Below are positions 36,675-50,301 of a stretch of 64,000 nucleotides of DNA, piece after piece. Under the pieces are notes generated by a model. The model was given only the letters and a program-made list of their open reading frames with translations, ran no database searches and was not told where the DNA came from. The DNA comes from Setaria digitata. Taxonomy: Eukaryota; Nematoda; Chromadorea; Rhabditida; Setariidae. The position numbers were made by a program, and so were the translations under genes. The stretch covers positions 124,001 through 188,000 of the forward strand of contig RCAB01000019.1 of NCBI GenBank assembly GCA_003640385.1, in the 5' to 3' direction. Position 1 is the stretch's first letter. The number at the start of each line of letters is the position of its first letter.

Positions 36675-39600
36675 ATGGTTGATAAGGAGAACGTTAATGA
36701 AGCAGGTAGTGCCTGGCTTATTGAAAGGACACAGGTCTGTTAGAAAATGCTTTTTCTGAAGTAATTGTTTGGAGATAAGTATATTAATACTCAATGAAAA
36801 AATTCTGGTGTGAAATACTGGAGTTTATAACCTGCTTCTAGTTTTCAGGGTGATTTTTGTGGTGACGTGCCGTCAGCTGTTATTAATGGAAATGAATCAT
36901 TCAGAAAGCTTATGTGTAGTGAAGATAATTCAAAAAGAAACGGACATGGTATTTTTCCTGATTTTAAAGAGTTTGCTAGATTCTCAATGCTGTGAACTGT
37001 TTTCGGTTGCATACTTTTAGTATTTCATTTACTTCTACCATTTCTATCCTCGTTTTTACTAATTTTTATATAATAAAGCCATGGATTTAATCAAACCTTG
37101 TTTTTCAGCTAATCCAGTTGATGGAGGAATGGATGATGTTAATGATGATGAGAATGAGAATGTAGACGATAAGTACAACCACGATGGTACAGTAATTCAG
37201 GATTGCTACAGTGTGTTTGTTTAATTATTGTCAGTGCTTTATAAAATAAAAGGTTAACTAATTCCTTAATGGAAAGCATCTAATTGTATCGGTTTTCGTT
37301 CTCGCATTGGAGTTGAAGCTTTATAATGTGATTCTGAGTACATATTATTCACTTATAAGAAAAACGAACTAAGCACAAAAGTGTAGCTTGTAGGGACGAT
37401 GCGGTTGTCATTCTGCTGCGTATGTGCTTTGGTGTTTGAATTGTGATTTTATATTGCAGAATATTTAGCTAGTTTTTCATGCCCATTTTAAAAGAAGCTT
37501 GTTCTGACTAGTCAGAAGCAGTAAAACAGTTAAGTACACATTTCTTGTGCAGTCAAAAAATAGTTCACAGTGTGAACTCTATACTTCTTACGGTTTTACT
37601 TTTTTCCTCTTAAAGGTGATAAGGATGGTTCTGAAGAAAGGGACGTGAATGATGTGCTCCCGATACCACCTGATGGTGGTTACGGATGGGTAATTGTGTT
37701 TGCTGCATTTATGTCAAATTTTGTGGTTGATGGTATCGCCAATTCGTTCGGCGCCTTTATGAGTGTGTATCAGGAGTACTTTGGCGCATCGAAAGCTTTA
37801 GTTTCATTGATTGGTTCTCTGTTGATTGGTTGCTATTTGTTAATCGGTTAGTTTTATCTTACTATTTATGGCATAGAAAGATAATGCAAAACTTTCAAGA
37901 AAAAGAAAGAAAAAGACATGGAAAGGAAGAATTAGTACCAGAATTGATTTAAGGCCCCGTTGCTGGTGGATTAGTGAATAAATATGGTGCTCGAATGGTT
38001 GTCATAATCGGTTCATTTATAGCGGCTCTATCAATTCTCGCTTCAGTTGTTTGTTCGAATATCTACATGTTTATGATATTCTATGGATTTCTTGGTGGTA
38101 ATTCACTGAATCTATCATGCTTTTATATTAATAGAAAAAAAAATAGATGATTAGTGAATGATCTTAGAGAAGTAAAAGTAATGAAGTTGTCAGGGATGTT
38201 ACACATTCGGAATAGTAAAAATAGGATAATGGTGTGCAAAAATTTACGGATATATTTTTTAGGAGCTGGTTTTGGGCTGATTTATCTTCCTTCAATTGTT
38301 ACCGTTGGTTACTATTTTGAGAAGAAGCGTTCGATCGCAACTGGTTTAGCCGTCGCTGGTTCAGGTGTTGGGACATTTGTGCTTCCACCGTTATGCATAA
38401 TCCTCATAAATCGTATGTTTTAATTCTAAAAAATATGTGCAGTAATATGATTGGATGATTTCATTTTGGAAGCCAATGTCTGGATGAAAATTTCTTTGAC
38501 ATTGTGGTACTACAGATAAGAACTAATGTACTTTTGTGCATTAAAGGTAAGGCTTAAACGAAGGATAGATGAATCTGCGATGTAGAAGAATGGTAAGTTG
38601 TTTCCATTTCTCTCTCTAATCAAATATAATTGAGAATTCAAGAATTTGGATGGAGAATGGCTGTCTGTTCACTTGCTGCTCTGAGTTTTTCGAGCACAAT
38701 TTATGGGCTGCTGTACAGACCATTAAAATCGCCAGCGATGAAAGAGAATGCGAATGCTGGCATGGAAGAAGTGGTTTGTATATGTTTTTCATTTACCAAG
38801 TAGAAATTTAGTTAGGTAGAAATTTTTTAAGGAAATTTTGCAAGTACTTTTAATTTATTACAGCTTTTGAAATCGAAAGAGAAAGAACGGAAAGCAAATG
38901 GTGATGACAGAAAAGGTTAGACCTCTTAATTTTCCACTCACTTAATTGGTTACATTGCTATTCCAATAAAGACAGGGGGTTAGTTTTGTTGAAAAGTTCT
39001 TCCAAAATCCTTAAAATAGCCTGGATGTGGGACATTATCTTTCCATTCAGCGAGATTTCTCCCAATTCGGGAAGTATTTGCAGATAGTGCAGCAGACGGG
39101 AATAAGATTCAAAAGTTCAAAAAACGACATAATACACATGGTGAATGTGAAGTATACGAGTTTGACGAAACGACTCCATTGACACCAATTGCCGAAAATA
39201 TGGCTGGTGAAAGTCATGGTAAACAGAATGCGTCAAGTGAGAAGCTGTCAACAAGAGTACGGAGGGATATGACGTTAAGGTTTATCATGACATGTGGAAG
39301 TTTGGAGAAGGGAGAAAAAAACTAGTCGTTTATATATATGCATATATATGCTCCAGATTTTATATTTATATCCTTACAGTATGGGTAATAAGACAGCGTC
39401 AACAACGGATCTAAAAACAGGTCATGGGAATTTAACCAGTGCATTGAGCAGAGTATCAGCTCGTAGTTTCGGACATTCAACAAGCCGTTTGTCACAGTCA
39501 TCGCAAATGAAAGGTGCTCAGTCGCTGGTTTCTGTTGCGGTTAGTTAATTTTTTCCACTTATTTTTAGGTGATTTCGTTATTTACTTTTAAAGAAATACT

Positions 39601-41616
39601 TTTCCTGATTCATTTACTTGTATTATATTTCCAGAGCAGCGTTAATCCGAAAGAGTTTAATAAGCCCTTAAATCGGCGAGATATATTTTATTCTGGCTCA
39701 ATCCGAAATTTGCCTGAATTCAAATCTGAAGGTATTGCACTTTCATATCTCTGAGGGTTTTGTCATTAACTTTGAAATGTGTTGTCATTCCTGGTCATAT
39801 GCTGCATATCAGTTTTAACTCATACAGAATCATTTCCTTACTTATAGGTAGCAATTATCAATCGTACAGGGAATCACAAATCTCGATTCCCACATCGGTC
39901 GTTTCCCAGGTAATAATAGGCACTGGAATGTCACAAGTGGAAGGTGTTAGCGACTCAGAGGATAAATTTGATGGAAATCATGAAACTTCTAGAAGACGAG
40001 GCGAACAGTTGGATATTATCGATTATTATGACGATAGGTAAGAAGTAAATTACATCAAGAGGATATGAGTCAGCCATCAATTTACTTTTGTAAAATAATT
40101 ACGTTGTTCTATTTCCTTTTATAGCATAATATACGTTTTTCCATACATACATATACATGCATACACTGATACATAACAATTGTCAGTATATACATAAGAG
40201 AATATTACGTGATGAAGCATGAAATAAGTAGCAGTTCTATCCGAAAAATTTTTATTTAATAAGCTGATGATACAGAGATAGATAAACAGTCTCTCTCCTG
40301 ACGCATTTGATTGTGAACTTAAATAGCAAGAAATTATGGCTATGAAATACAGTTAGATGAAGATTCCCAAAGAAAAAGTTAAACAAATGCGAATTTCTTG
40401 AGATACTTAGCAGTTTGGAATGCTAGGCTGCTGATATGTTAAGTGGTAATGACCGATATTTTCTGGCTAAAGCCTACGGTATTACCGTACTCATTTTCAG
40501 AAGGTGTAAATGGGTTCCGGTAGCAGTTCGTAATGTTTTGAATGAAATGATTGATATTTCATTGCTGAAAGAACCAGCAATGTTCTTACTTTGTATATCA
40601 AATTTATTTGGAATGCTTGGATTTTACGTACCTTTTATGTTTCTTATTGATATGGCTGTTGCGAAAGGATATACCAAGGGTAGTGGTTCATTGTTATTAT
40701 CGGTAATTGGTATTACTAATACTGTCGGTTCGTTTTTTTTTTTCTTGAAGTTTTTTCAGTACTTTGAATTTTTCTTTTCTCAAGGCAGTCAATGTTTGAA
40801 AATCTTTAAATCTGTGCACCTTTTGCATGGTCTGAAAGAGGAAGATTAAACTAAAAGAGTTGCAGGCAGAATAGCATTCGGTTGGTTAGCAGATCGTGGT
40901 TGGCTATCAGCATTAACAATTAATAATTTTGCACTGGTTGGTTGTGGTGTGCTTACCTGCCTGTGTCCAGTGCTGCCTGGGTATGCTGGTCTCATGGTTT
41001 ACTCCATTTTATTTGGATTCATCATCTGTTAGTTTTGTGACGTACTTAATTTTGTTGACAATAGTATTTTGACACCTTATTGTTTATTTTTTAAGGAATC
41101 GTTCATAGAACCACTAATTATTTTTACTGTGCAAAATATGGAAAATAACTAGTCTTTTCACTGCGTTTAATAGCTTGAACATTTTGGATGCTTCGAAGTG
41201 GGGAATTCGAGATTGTCACCCACTATTTGACGAAACATATGTTAAAAGTTTCTTTTAGCCGCATATATTTCGCTTACATCGATCGTGTTGGTAGATGAAT
41301 TAGGTTTGGATCGACTTACGAACTCGTTCAGTATCTTGGTTGTTAGCAGGGGTATTGCATCATTACTAGGAACACCTTTAGCAGGTAAATGATTATAATG
41401 ATTATTTACTCGAAATGGAATTTTAATGCTAGATTTTATGGTGTTGCAGGACTTGTTTATGATGTGTTCTCCTCCTATGATGCATCATTTTGCTTTGCTG
41501 GTGTGATTATATTGCTGTCTGGTCTGGTTTCGTGCCTCATTCCTGTCGTCCATCGTTGTAGGCATGATAAACCTGCAAAGGAACGCGGTAATTATGTTGT
41601 GATGGTTTTGAAATAA
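36675..41616 (+). CDS. SLC16 (monocarboxylate transporter) family protein
   Basis: Twelve-helix major-facilitator carrier of the monocarboxylate porter family, expected at the plasma membrane moving lactate-, pyruvate- or similar small acids. Start ATG 36675 (MVDKENVNEAG) follows a splice acceptor. Exons 36675-36734, 36849-36948, 37109-37186 and 37616-37846 join in frame through an acidic N-terminus to PPDGGYGWVIVFAAF, the family's helix-1 signature. Later exons give GPVAGGLVNKYGARMVV (about 37.95 kb), YYFEKKRSIATGLAVAGSG (38.3 kb, the second hallmark), a long Ser-rich central cytoplasmic loop (about 38.9-40.04 kb) and the second six helices (40.50-41.6 kb, including RIAFGWLADRGW). The last exon is 41450-41616, stop TAA. 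The helix-1 acidic/basic pair and substrate cannot be read precisely, so the exact subtype is open. Confidence 0.9.
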
Positions 41617-41622
41617 GATTTA

Positions 41623-41628
41623 AATAAA
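41623..41628 (+). other. Polyadenylation signal AATAAA for the SLC16 gene
   Basis: Exact hexamer seven bases after the stop codon. It is unusually close, so a later site may also be used. Confidence 0.4.
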
Positions 41629-43187
41629 TTTAACGGTTCAATTGATAAAACCTAAAATAGCGACGAATACTTCGACAGAAAAATTGGTGAGAAATCAGCA
41701 TAACACATAAAATCTTGCAGCAGCCGAAATCGCTGAAACAATTGGCTGCTGAATGGAAGTTGTTTTATCGGGAAAAATAGTAAGCAGTAATTTTGCTGAC
41801 AGTGAAGATGTACAAGAAATGATAATTTTGACGTACTAGTAACTTCATGATTAAAGATATCGCATCATTTCATATTTTTTGCTACATTAAGTATTCCCAG
41901 TGTTTTATTTTTCTCTTATTTACTGAAAATTTTCTATTAGATTACTTTTAGCAAGAGTAAATAATATTGATTATCGTTTAAAATCTGAGGAATTTCAAAA
42001 TTACACTTGTGGTTTTCTTTTACTATTTTTTTTTTTCTTTCTTTTGTGGCAGACGGATAGTAGATTAATTTCTAACCATCCCCATTACCTTCATGTGATA
42101 ATATTTTTGGTTGTTACTATATAATAAGTTAATTTGGATATTTTTTGGTTATTTCTTTGAGAGAGCCTAACCCCGATTTGCTAGTTTTTTCTGCTATTCC
42201 GTTGGGTATCTCTTGTTTTAAAATTTTCAGTTTCTGATATCTATATATCTTGTTCAGCATTTTCAAGGAGTTTCAGAATTCTAGAAGTTTCCCATATTAC
42301 TTTGTTGAAGTGCCGTATGGTGCGTTGTATTTCTTGTTGTTTGGTTAGTTTTGCACTTCATAAGTATCATAAGGTTTATTGCATGTACCAAGTAATGTTG
42401 TGTAGTAGATTGAAGGCGTTAAATCTATCAAGTTAAACAATTATTTTATTGCGGAAATCATTCGCGATAGGTTTTCCGCATATCTCTTTGTTTTTTGTAG
42501 ACGTGTTCTTTAAACTTAGATCATGGTATCTTTAATGAAGTGCTTTATATACTGCTCGGTGGTTTCGCTGTACTGGAAATATGATATGTACTTATTTCAC
42601 AAGTATGTTTCTGTTGTCCTGTCTTTTTCAAAAACATTTTGTGCAGGTGTGCATTAAGTTATTGAATATGTTCTCTTATCAAGAGAACTATCACGTATTT
42701 CTTGAGAATTTAGAAGGAACTAAAATGAATATTCCAGATTTTCTTTGTATTGTTTGGATTTGGAAGTTTTTCTCGGCCAAAAAGTAGCATGATAAACCTT
42801 GGTAATTCTTGTGCAATTTACTTGTCGAATCCTACTTTGAAACAAATGATGCTCTTATCTCATTTAGCTTCACCGAAATTCATATTAGTCTGCAGATTTG
42901 AAGATTTTTGGTTTTTGTTGTTGAGATGTGGATTCTCGAAGCTGATTTTTTAGCTATTTTTCTCAGTTACGATGTGTTCATTTTCTGTTGTTAGATTGAG
43001 AAATTTCTTAATCACTAGAATTATTGTATTTTACCTCAGGGTAATTCCTAACATTATCTTAAAATTTGTACTCGTACTGTTTCGGGTAGCTAATAGTGAG
43101 GGTTGCTGCGGTCACAGAATATTTAATTGGTGGCTCAAAAAAGCAGGTTAACTAAATCTGTTGTCGGTAGCTTAAATTCAGAGGAGA

Positions 43188-43228
43188 CGTGACTCTCCAG
43201 TAATGTGTCTCATTACTGGAGAGTCATG
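43188..43228. repeat. Hairpin, 16-bp perfect stem, 5-nt loop
   Basis: Arms TGACTCTCCAGTAATG (43190-43205) and its exact reverse complement (43211-43226), loop TGTCT. The stem extends by a G-T wobble and one more pair. Intergenic. Confidence 0.85.
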
Positions 43229-44653
43229 CGAGAATAGAGACAAAGATGAATTAAGTGGTCTCCACTTCCATCGAAAAAATTGTCAAAGGTTTTTTTTTTT
43301 TTGACTGGCTATTTATTTTGAGTAAAGGACTGATGATATAAGTCTGTGGTTGGTGATGTAAGTCTGTGGTCTTATGCTTATAATTTAATTATATATACAG
43401 GTTACTAGAAGAAGATTCATAGATGAAAATAGAGAATTCAGCAAACGTGCTTATGCTGTCCGACTGTTAAAGGAATAGTGGAGATAACGAATGTAAAACG
43501 CTGTTCTATAATCATTTGCGTGATCGTTTGTGTTGATAGACACACTTTTGAGTCAGCAATTTCACTAATCTTGGTCTAGTAAACTTTTAGTGGTGAAGTG
43601 TCACTTATTGTCAGTTAGTCGTGGAAAAGTATAAAATCTTGAGTAGTGAAATGGAATGATTAGCTTCAGCTTTTAGTATTGCTTCGATTTTTCTTGTTTA
43701 ACATATGTTTGGATTATTTCATTTTACTTTATTGTTTTCTACCTTCGGTACGCTTGTAATTGTTGATTTAAAGTTTATACACAACTGATACTCTCTTCTG
43801 TTTCTGAGACAAATTCTTCAGACTAATTGCTGACACTGGAATCAGAAAGCTGATTTGAAGAGATTGGATTGTAGTTTTTTTGTTTTTATCTCCTTCCATA
43901 CATACTCCAGTTTTTAAAATCGTTTTTGTATTTAATGAATTAATCACATATGCTCATGATAAATTTTTCTCAGGTATGAATGCTTTCAATATAATTATGA
44001 TTTTACATTTTTTCTCGATTGCTTAAAAGACTGTTTTCGAACTTAAATTTTAGTAACTGGACAGCAATAATGTAAAATAAGTACCAATGACTTGTCCCTT
44101 TTGCTCCTCTAGAGAAGTCAGTATTTTTCACTAATTAGGCGATTCCACTAATTAGCGATAAAGTTCGAGTGGATTTTGATAGAAAACGACTGAAGTTTCA
44201 TTTTGCAAGCCGAAGATTTTGAGCAGGACCTGCAAAATGTGAGAAATAAAGAGTGGAATTTTAATGCATTAAGAATTTAAAATTTGAAATAATTTAGAAT
44301 TTGTTGAGACAAATTTTTTGATTCGGTTTCTTCAAAAATTCCAAGATTTAGTAATTTTCAGTCCAAATTGATTTAATAAATTTAACACTAAACTTACAAG
44401 TCTGATTAACTCATACTGCCGAACACTTCTCCCTCCCAAACGTGTTAAAAATGATTTAAGCTGATTTTTTCGCTTTGTTACAAATTGCTCCTGATATGAA
44501 GTTCCTATCATAGATTTCGCTGATCTTTGTTCACTTATTTGCTCTTCACGATTTAATATCTGAGGTGTTCACACCCAATATAAACGAAAATAAAATTTCT
44601 GTATAAGAGGGAAGTTAACGTCCTACTGTCTCCACAAAATACATATGGAACGA

Positions 44654-44682
44654 AAGATTGTTTACTTACAACAAACAATCTT
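44654..44682. repeat. Hairpin, 10-bp stem, 9-nt loop
   Basis: Arms AAGATTGTTT (44654-44663) and its reverse complement (44673-44682). Short, intergenic and AT-rich. Confidence 0.7.
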
Positions 44683-45626
44683 AAATTCTCGACTTCGCTG
44701 CACCGGAGCAAAGGCTATCCATAAGGATCAAAAGTCAAGCTGAGTTTATACCTTATATTCACCGTGCTTCAGAATTCAGCATTTAACTTGCTTTGAATTT
44801 CATCCTATGCTGCATGATATTTGTGATTAGAAATGCGCGATACAGCTTTCTGCTAAAAGCAACAATGGTTTGGCACAAAGTTATAAATATATTTGTTATA
44901 TGTGACATCACGAAACACCGGTGAAACCATTTAGCCGTTTTCTCCCATCCCTGGTCTGTCAGGTTGATAATGATCATCATCTTATTGCTATGCTTGATCT
45001 GATTTGTTAAGAAATTTTCAATGCAATCATTTATCGTATTTTTGACTTCAAAAGTTTACATAGATGAAAAAATTCTTCCATAGAAATTCAAAAATAATCA
45101 TGATGAATCTAAAAAATAAGTATGTTAAAGATAAACCATTTCAGTGCATTTGAAAATTAGGATCAGTTAATATTGGTAGCGAAAATCCGTTGATAGTTGA
45201 TGCTGATGAAATTTTCACTCTTCAAACTTTTATAACCCATTTCTCAAATAAGTGGAGGACTTATTTTCACTTATCTTTATTAACGAGTACTTTACAATTT
45301 CTTGAAAAATAGCGTCTTCTATAGAATAATAATTCCGTCTTATATTTTTTGCCTTAAACTGTTTTTAAAAGATGAAATCATTTGATTTAAAAGGGAAGAT
45401 ATCAGGTTATTTAAATACGAATCGGAATATACCTCTTCAAACTATATTGCGTTGCATCGTGCCGTAGTCAATCGGTTATTGCCTTTTTATAGTCTTTGGA
45501 ATCAAATTAATTGCACTATTCATTCCTTCGCTCTGGGCCACAAACCCTAAATACTCAAAGTTTCCCATGTATTTAAAATGAAGTGTTGAGAGTTGCTGCG
45601 TAACAGTGGTTAGTGAAGACGTAACA

Positions 45627-48600
45627 ATGGTTAGAGTAACGACTGAAAACACACTAGCTTCAACTAACGCCGTATATCCAACGTCAGCCAGTACTATCAA
45701 GGCATACGTTAACGTCGAGAAGTTCAAGAAAAGATATATTGGGGGTACGAGAGAAGAAGGCAATTTTACTCTTGGCTGTTTGAAACTTTTCCATACGAGG
45801 ACCAGGTAAAATTAACATTTTTCTTTCTTTGAAGTGTTTTTGAATATTTCATTAACGGCAAAAATTGACGTTGCGATTAAGACACTAATAGCAACAAAAT
45901 GAAAGGAAACAGTGCAAGAAAAGTGGATCTGACGTTCATCACATTGAAATCAGATCAAAACTTCAGCACAAAAAGCCCAAGCAAAAACAAAATCTTTGTG
46001 GTTAAAATATTATTTTAAGTCAATGAACTAGACTTCACAAACTGCTGGGAACTGCTTTTTTCGTTCCTCATTTGGTCGCAATTTTGCTACTTTATGAAAC
46101 AAATTTCAGATTCGTTTTAGTAATACTAGTACTGCTGTGTTTGGCATCTGTTTGGTCTAATATATTAGCATTCAATTTCGTGATTGTATGCATGAATAAT
46201 GAAGAAAATGTCACCATGGAGAGAGCAGAAGGAGGAAGCCTAGTCTCATCAATGCCAGGACTTGAAGTGCGAGGGCCTCTGTTTACGCCGCAGCAGCGTA
46301 CTTATTTAACATCAGCTGTTGCTGCTGCCGCTTTAGTTGCTAATTTCCCCCTTGTTTCGTTAGTGAACCGTTTTGGTATTCGTTTTATATTCACTATTCT
46401 CGGAGTGTTGTCTTCTCTTGCTACTTGCCTTTTGCCTCTGGCTATTATTCGTGGATATTATTTTTCCCTAGGAGCACGCGTTTTGCAAGGTTATCGCGAT
46501 TCTCCGTTCTTTCAAACCGTCTAACAGTCACTGGCTCTAAATATCCTCAATAAAACTTGATGAAGGGCTTGATAAAAGATCAGTCTAGAATAGTGCTGCG
46601 CCAAATTTGTGCTTATTTCTGGAAGATACCTTGAACATATTCAGGTATTTTAAAACTTTTTTCAGTGGATAAAGTTAACAACCGTAAAATAAGTACTTAC
46701 AGTAAGTCATATATTGTTTTCTAAACATGCTAGGGAAATAAAAGTACTTCAGGAAACGCAACTTCAAGCATACTGTACTTTTCCAGGCATTTCTTTCGCT
46801 GTTAGTTTTCCAGTAATTGGAGCATTCACATCTCAGTGGACATATTATAAACAAAATGGTTTATTCATTAGTGTACTTGTTGCTTATCTTCAACTTTCAC
46901 CAGCTTTGACAATGCCCCTGAGCGGTGCTCTCTGCTCTTCAACATTTTCTTGGCCCTCCGTATGCTATTCACATGGTGTTGTATCTCTAATGCTTTTCAT
47001 CATTTTTGGGATATTTTTTCGAGACAGGTGACTTGCTGGATTTCTACTCATTCAACCTACTTTTTTCTTTTTAAAACAATTTCTTAATGATATAAAAAGT
47101 CTCAGAATTGGAATCTTGCGATAAGCCTTTTCGCACCACATCCACTATTGTTTCCTAGTCAAAGTGATGATATACTTAATTTATACTCTATACCCTCTAA
47201 AAACGAAGACTTGAAATCTGCCACTTTCAGTCCTGAAAAACATCCCCTCGTTAGTGAACAAGAACGACAAAAGATCGCTGTTGGAAAAACGGAGTGTTCT
47301 AGAGCAGACATAAATAGAATACCATATTATGAGATATTGAAAACAGGATCAGTATGGGCCGTGTGGATTGCCGCAGTTGGGAATTTTACCTGTGTCAACA
47401 TGTTATTCCTTTACTCACCCAATTACCTACATAATGTTCTTGGAATGCGCATGGCGGATACTGGAATTGCTGCAGCCGCGCCACCTTTGCTGCAATTTAT
47501 GATTAAACTTGCTGCTGGTTTCTCTTCTGACAAATTAAGTTTTCTAGTTTGCTTCTGATTACTACGAAAATCACTGCACACCAAAATACTGTGGGGTGAA
47601 AGAACCTCTCGTCTCTTATAGTTTCACTTACGATTTTGCTTTCGATCGAATCGTTCACACTTGTTCCAGCGTTCTACTTAAACCGCTTCCGAGATGAAAT
47701 TCTCTCTTTTCTGTTGATTCCATATGCAAGCTGGAAAAACTGTCATTTGAACATCTCAGCTTCTGCAAATGGAGAGTTTTGAGTAGTTTTCAAGCTTTGT
47801 CCAAAATTATGAATTTCTATTCACTTTCTGAACTCCACTAGTCATTAATGTTCCATTCAATTTCCGAAGTTTTCCTCCTGATTTGACTATAATTTCTACC
47901 TTCCTGACCTCTAGCGATTATCGCAGTATTAATAAAATAATATTTTTGTGTCAGTAATTTAATAGATCAAAGCTTACATTGCAGTCAACCATAATTTCCA
48001 ATCTTATCTGTGTCTCATCGGACAAGTCTAACTACATCAATTCCAGGTGAAGTGTTTATCAGAAACAGGAAAATTGCGTTTGTATAACTCTATTGCGTTT
48101 ATTGGAAGCGCATTATTTCTTTCTATCCTTTCATTTATACCAGCATATCATGGTTATGCAGCAACCGTTTGCCTTGGATTTGCAGCAGGATTTCTGGGTT
48201 TCACAACCGGTGGTTTCTTCAAAGCTGCACCACTTGTTTCGAAACATTTCAGTCCTTTTGTTACCGGGAATGTTTCATTAGGTCCATTCACTCCAAATTC
48301 TCAACTATATTGTATTCTTAATAATTACTAACAGAATATTTTGGTTATTTAGTAAGCTTTACGCAGATAGCTGACTCTTTAAAATAAAATAAATAGATTA
48401 ATTGGTATTATAGTATACTTGCTCTTTCCCATGATTAACGCGGTTAAAAAAATATAGTTACCAGTGTCAATAATGGGAAATAATTGTGAGATATGCATAC
48501 TCAGTCTCTAGCTATACTTACTCTTTTGTGGGACAGAATCTAAGGCATCCCAATTCCACAGTAAAGAATTCATTACCTTTGATAACCACTGAAATTCCAC

Positions 48601-49037
48601 AAACTTGATAGCGATGTCACTGATTTCAGAAATTTCTTAGGACTTGATCGAATTGCAGGAATAACAATTACGATGTTAGTGGTGCCGGTAATGACTTGGG
48701 GACTTGCACCAGCCAATGATATTGTCGGATGGCAAAAAATATTCTTAACTACAGCTGGTGTGCTGCTATCAACGAACTTTCTATTTTGTAAGTAGTTAGT
48801 TTACTTGTCCATCATGATCCTTTAGATTTATGCAAACTTTACCCAAATCTCCCAGTATTCCCTGTCGGAAAAGACGTAAGGGTTAAAAACATAAAAACAG
48901 AATAATCTTGTATTTTTTTTGACTGGTTTCTATATATATACATATATATAGGTTTTATGTGTTCGGCAGAGCCAGCACTATGGACAACGGACGAATTCGT
49001 CCCCGCTGCGCTACAATTTCCTTTAACTTCTCCGTAA
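45627..49037 (+). CDS. SLC17-type major-facilitator transporter (nematode family)
   Basis: Anion/phosphate-type carrier of the SLC17 branch of the major facilitator superfamily. ATG chosen at 45627 (MVRVTTENTLAST). Exon 45627-45805 joins in phase to 46110-46489 (RFVLVILVLLCLASVWSNIL, glycosylation-prone loop, then VNRFGIRFIFTILG and GARVLQG), 46787-47027 (FPVIGAFTSQWTYYKQNGLF, FGIFFRDR), about 47126-47550 (KHPLVSEQERQKIAVGK, the conserved central loop, then NMLFLYSPNYLHNVLG), about 48051-48273, 48659-48787 (ITMLVVPVMTWGL) and 48952-49037, ending SAEPALWTTDEF and TAA. WxxYKQNGLF, the central-loop SEQER motif and the C-terminal SAEPxxWT are SLC17 features. The donor of the fourth exon is ambiguous (two GT choices near 47540). 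The substrate cannot be told from sequence. Confidence 0.85.
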
Positions 49038-50301
49038 TCAAAACAATAATAAGAGATTAAACCAAATAAAGTCGAAGTATTCTTGTCTACCTAGAAAAAA
49101 CTGAGTGTGTGTATGCTTCCAAGATAGTGGATATCTAACAGGTTATTTCTGTTGTCCATTTACGAAGGGTGATATTAGATATGAATGACCATAAATATCG
49201 AAACGAGTCAATAAGTCGGATGCAAAAAACTATTTAAATTTCAGTATTTCATTGGGAAAAAATGGTTCCAGAATTCATTGTCATGGAGACGCACCCTTCC
49301 GCATACTCTTAAAAAAAAAAAAAAAACAGACTTTGTAAATATGAAGCGCATTGCATTTCGGGTCCTCATAAATGAATTTATCTATTAAATTAACACTAAA
49401 AACGCGCTAGAATACTTCCTAAAAAAAAAAAAAAAAGGAATTCAAAGATAGCTTCAGTCCTAGTTCCTAATTGCCATCCTCGAATATAACATTGGAAACC
49501 AACTTCTGACTGTTTACAAGAATAAATATATATAGTACCTCAACATAGTTCGCAACAAAAGAAAAACTCAAAAAAAAAGAAACAAAAAAAAAAAAAACTC
49601 TGGAAATACAGCGGAGTTGTTCAGCTCACTAGCTCTCACATTATATGGATTCCTTCGCCACTTTTCCTTCCCCATTTTGATAAACTGAAGGTGAGGTAAT
49701 GTTGAGAAAAATCGCTTGTAGGATTATAAGTACATGAAAGAGACGGTAAGAACATAAGGCAAGAAATACACTAGCAAAAATACATACCAGAAAAAAATAG
49801 GCTTGAGATAGGAAAATTATCAGATAACAAGTCTCATCAAAAGAACAGATAAAGAAATATTCTTCATCAGAAAAAGGACAAATAACTTAAAAACACAATA
49901 TCTTAACATAAAAAGGGAATCAGGAAAGATTATTCATTACTCACGAAAGTAATAAACTGCTTAAGATATTCATCATGTTATTGCAGATATAGTACTATTT
50001 TCTGCACTCCTATTGCTCTCAGGCTTGAAATCCTTTTGCAAAGCTTACATCGCCTGAGCAGCAGAATTTTCTCCGAATAGTTCTTTGTAAATGGAACTTC
50101 TCTAAAGAACAGCGCTACTTAAGGAAACAATGGAATTATTAGGAAAACAAAAACGTATAGCATTTATGAAGGACACATCACAACAGAAAACCAAGCAGCT
50201 GTAATTTTAACTCTTAGGAATTTGTAAAGTGATGCTACCGCTATACTTGTCCTTCATACACATGAAGTGCTGTCAACAGAGCGAATAAAATGGGTCATTG
50301 T
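49038..50301. other. Spacer between convergent SLC17 and LDLa-repeat genes
   Basis: 3' flanks of both genes. AATAAA at 49065-49070 serves the SLC17 gene. Several A-runs of 13-17 bases lie between 49.3 and 49.6 kb. Nothing coding seen. Confidence 0.55.
49065..49070 (+). other. Polyadenylation signal AATAAA for the SLC17 gene
   Basis: Exact hexamer 28 bases after the stop codon TAA at 49035-49037. Confidence 0.55.

Larger units (their letters stand above)
41617..45626. other. 4.0-kb gene-free spacer between the two transporter genes
   Basis: Begins with an AATAAA at 41623-41628 just after the SLC16 stop. No coding exon recognised on either strand. Holds hairpins at 43188-43228 and 44654-44682 and a small imperfect tandem repeat at 43332-43370 (19-bp units, period 20). 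The right end is the SLC17 upstream region. Confidence 0.5.

Noticed and set aside
44783..44980. 65-codon minus-strand frame with a GWEKTAKWFHRCF stretch
   Set aside because: Tempting composition, but no splice partners, no family recognised and surrounded by non-coding AT-rich DNA.
36675..49037. SLC16 and SLC17 genes as a tandem duplicate pair
   Set aside because: Both are twelve-helix MFS carriers in the same orientation, but their signatures belong to different families, so they are not duplicates.
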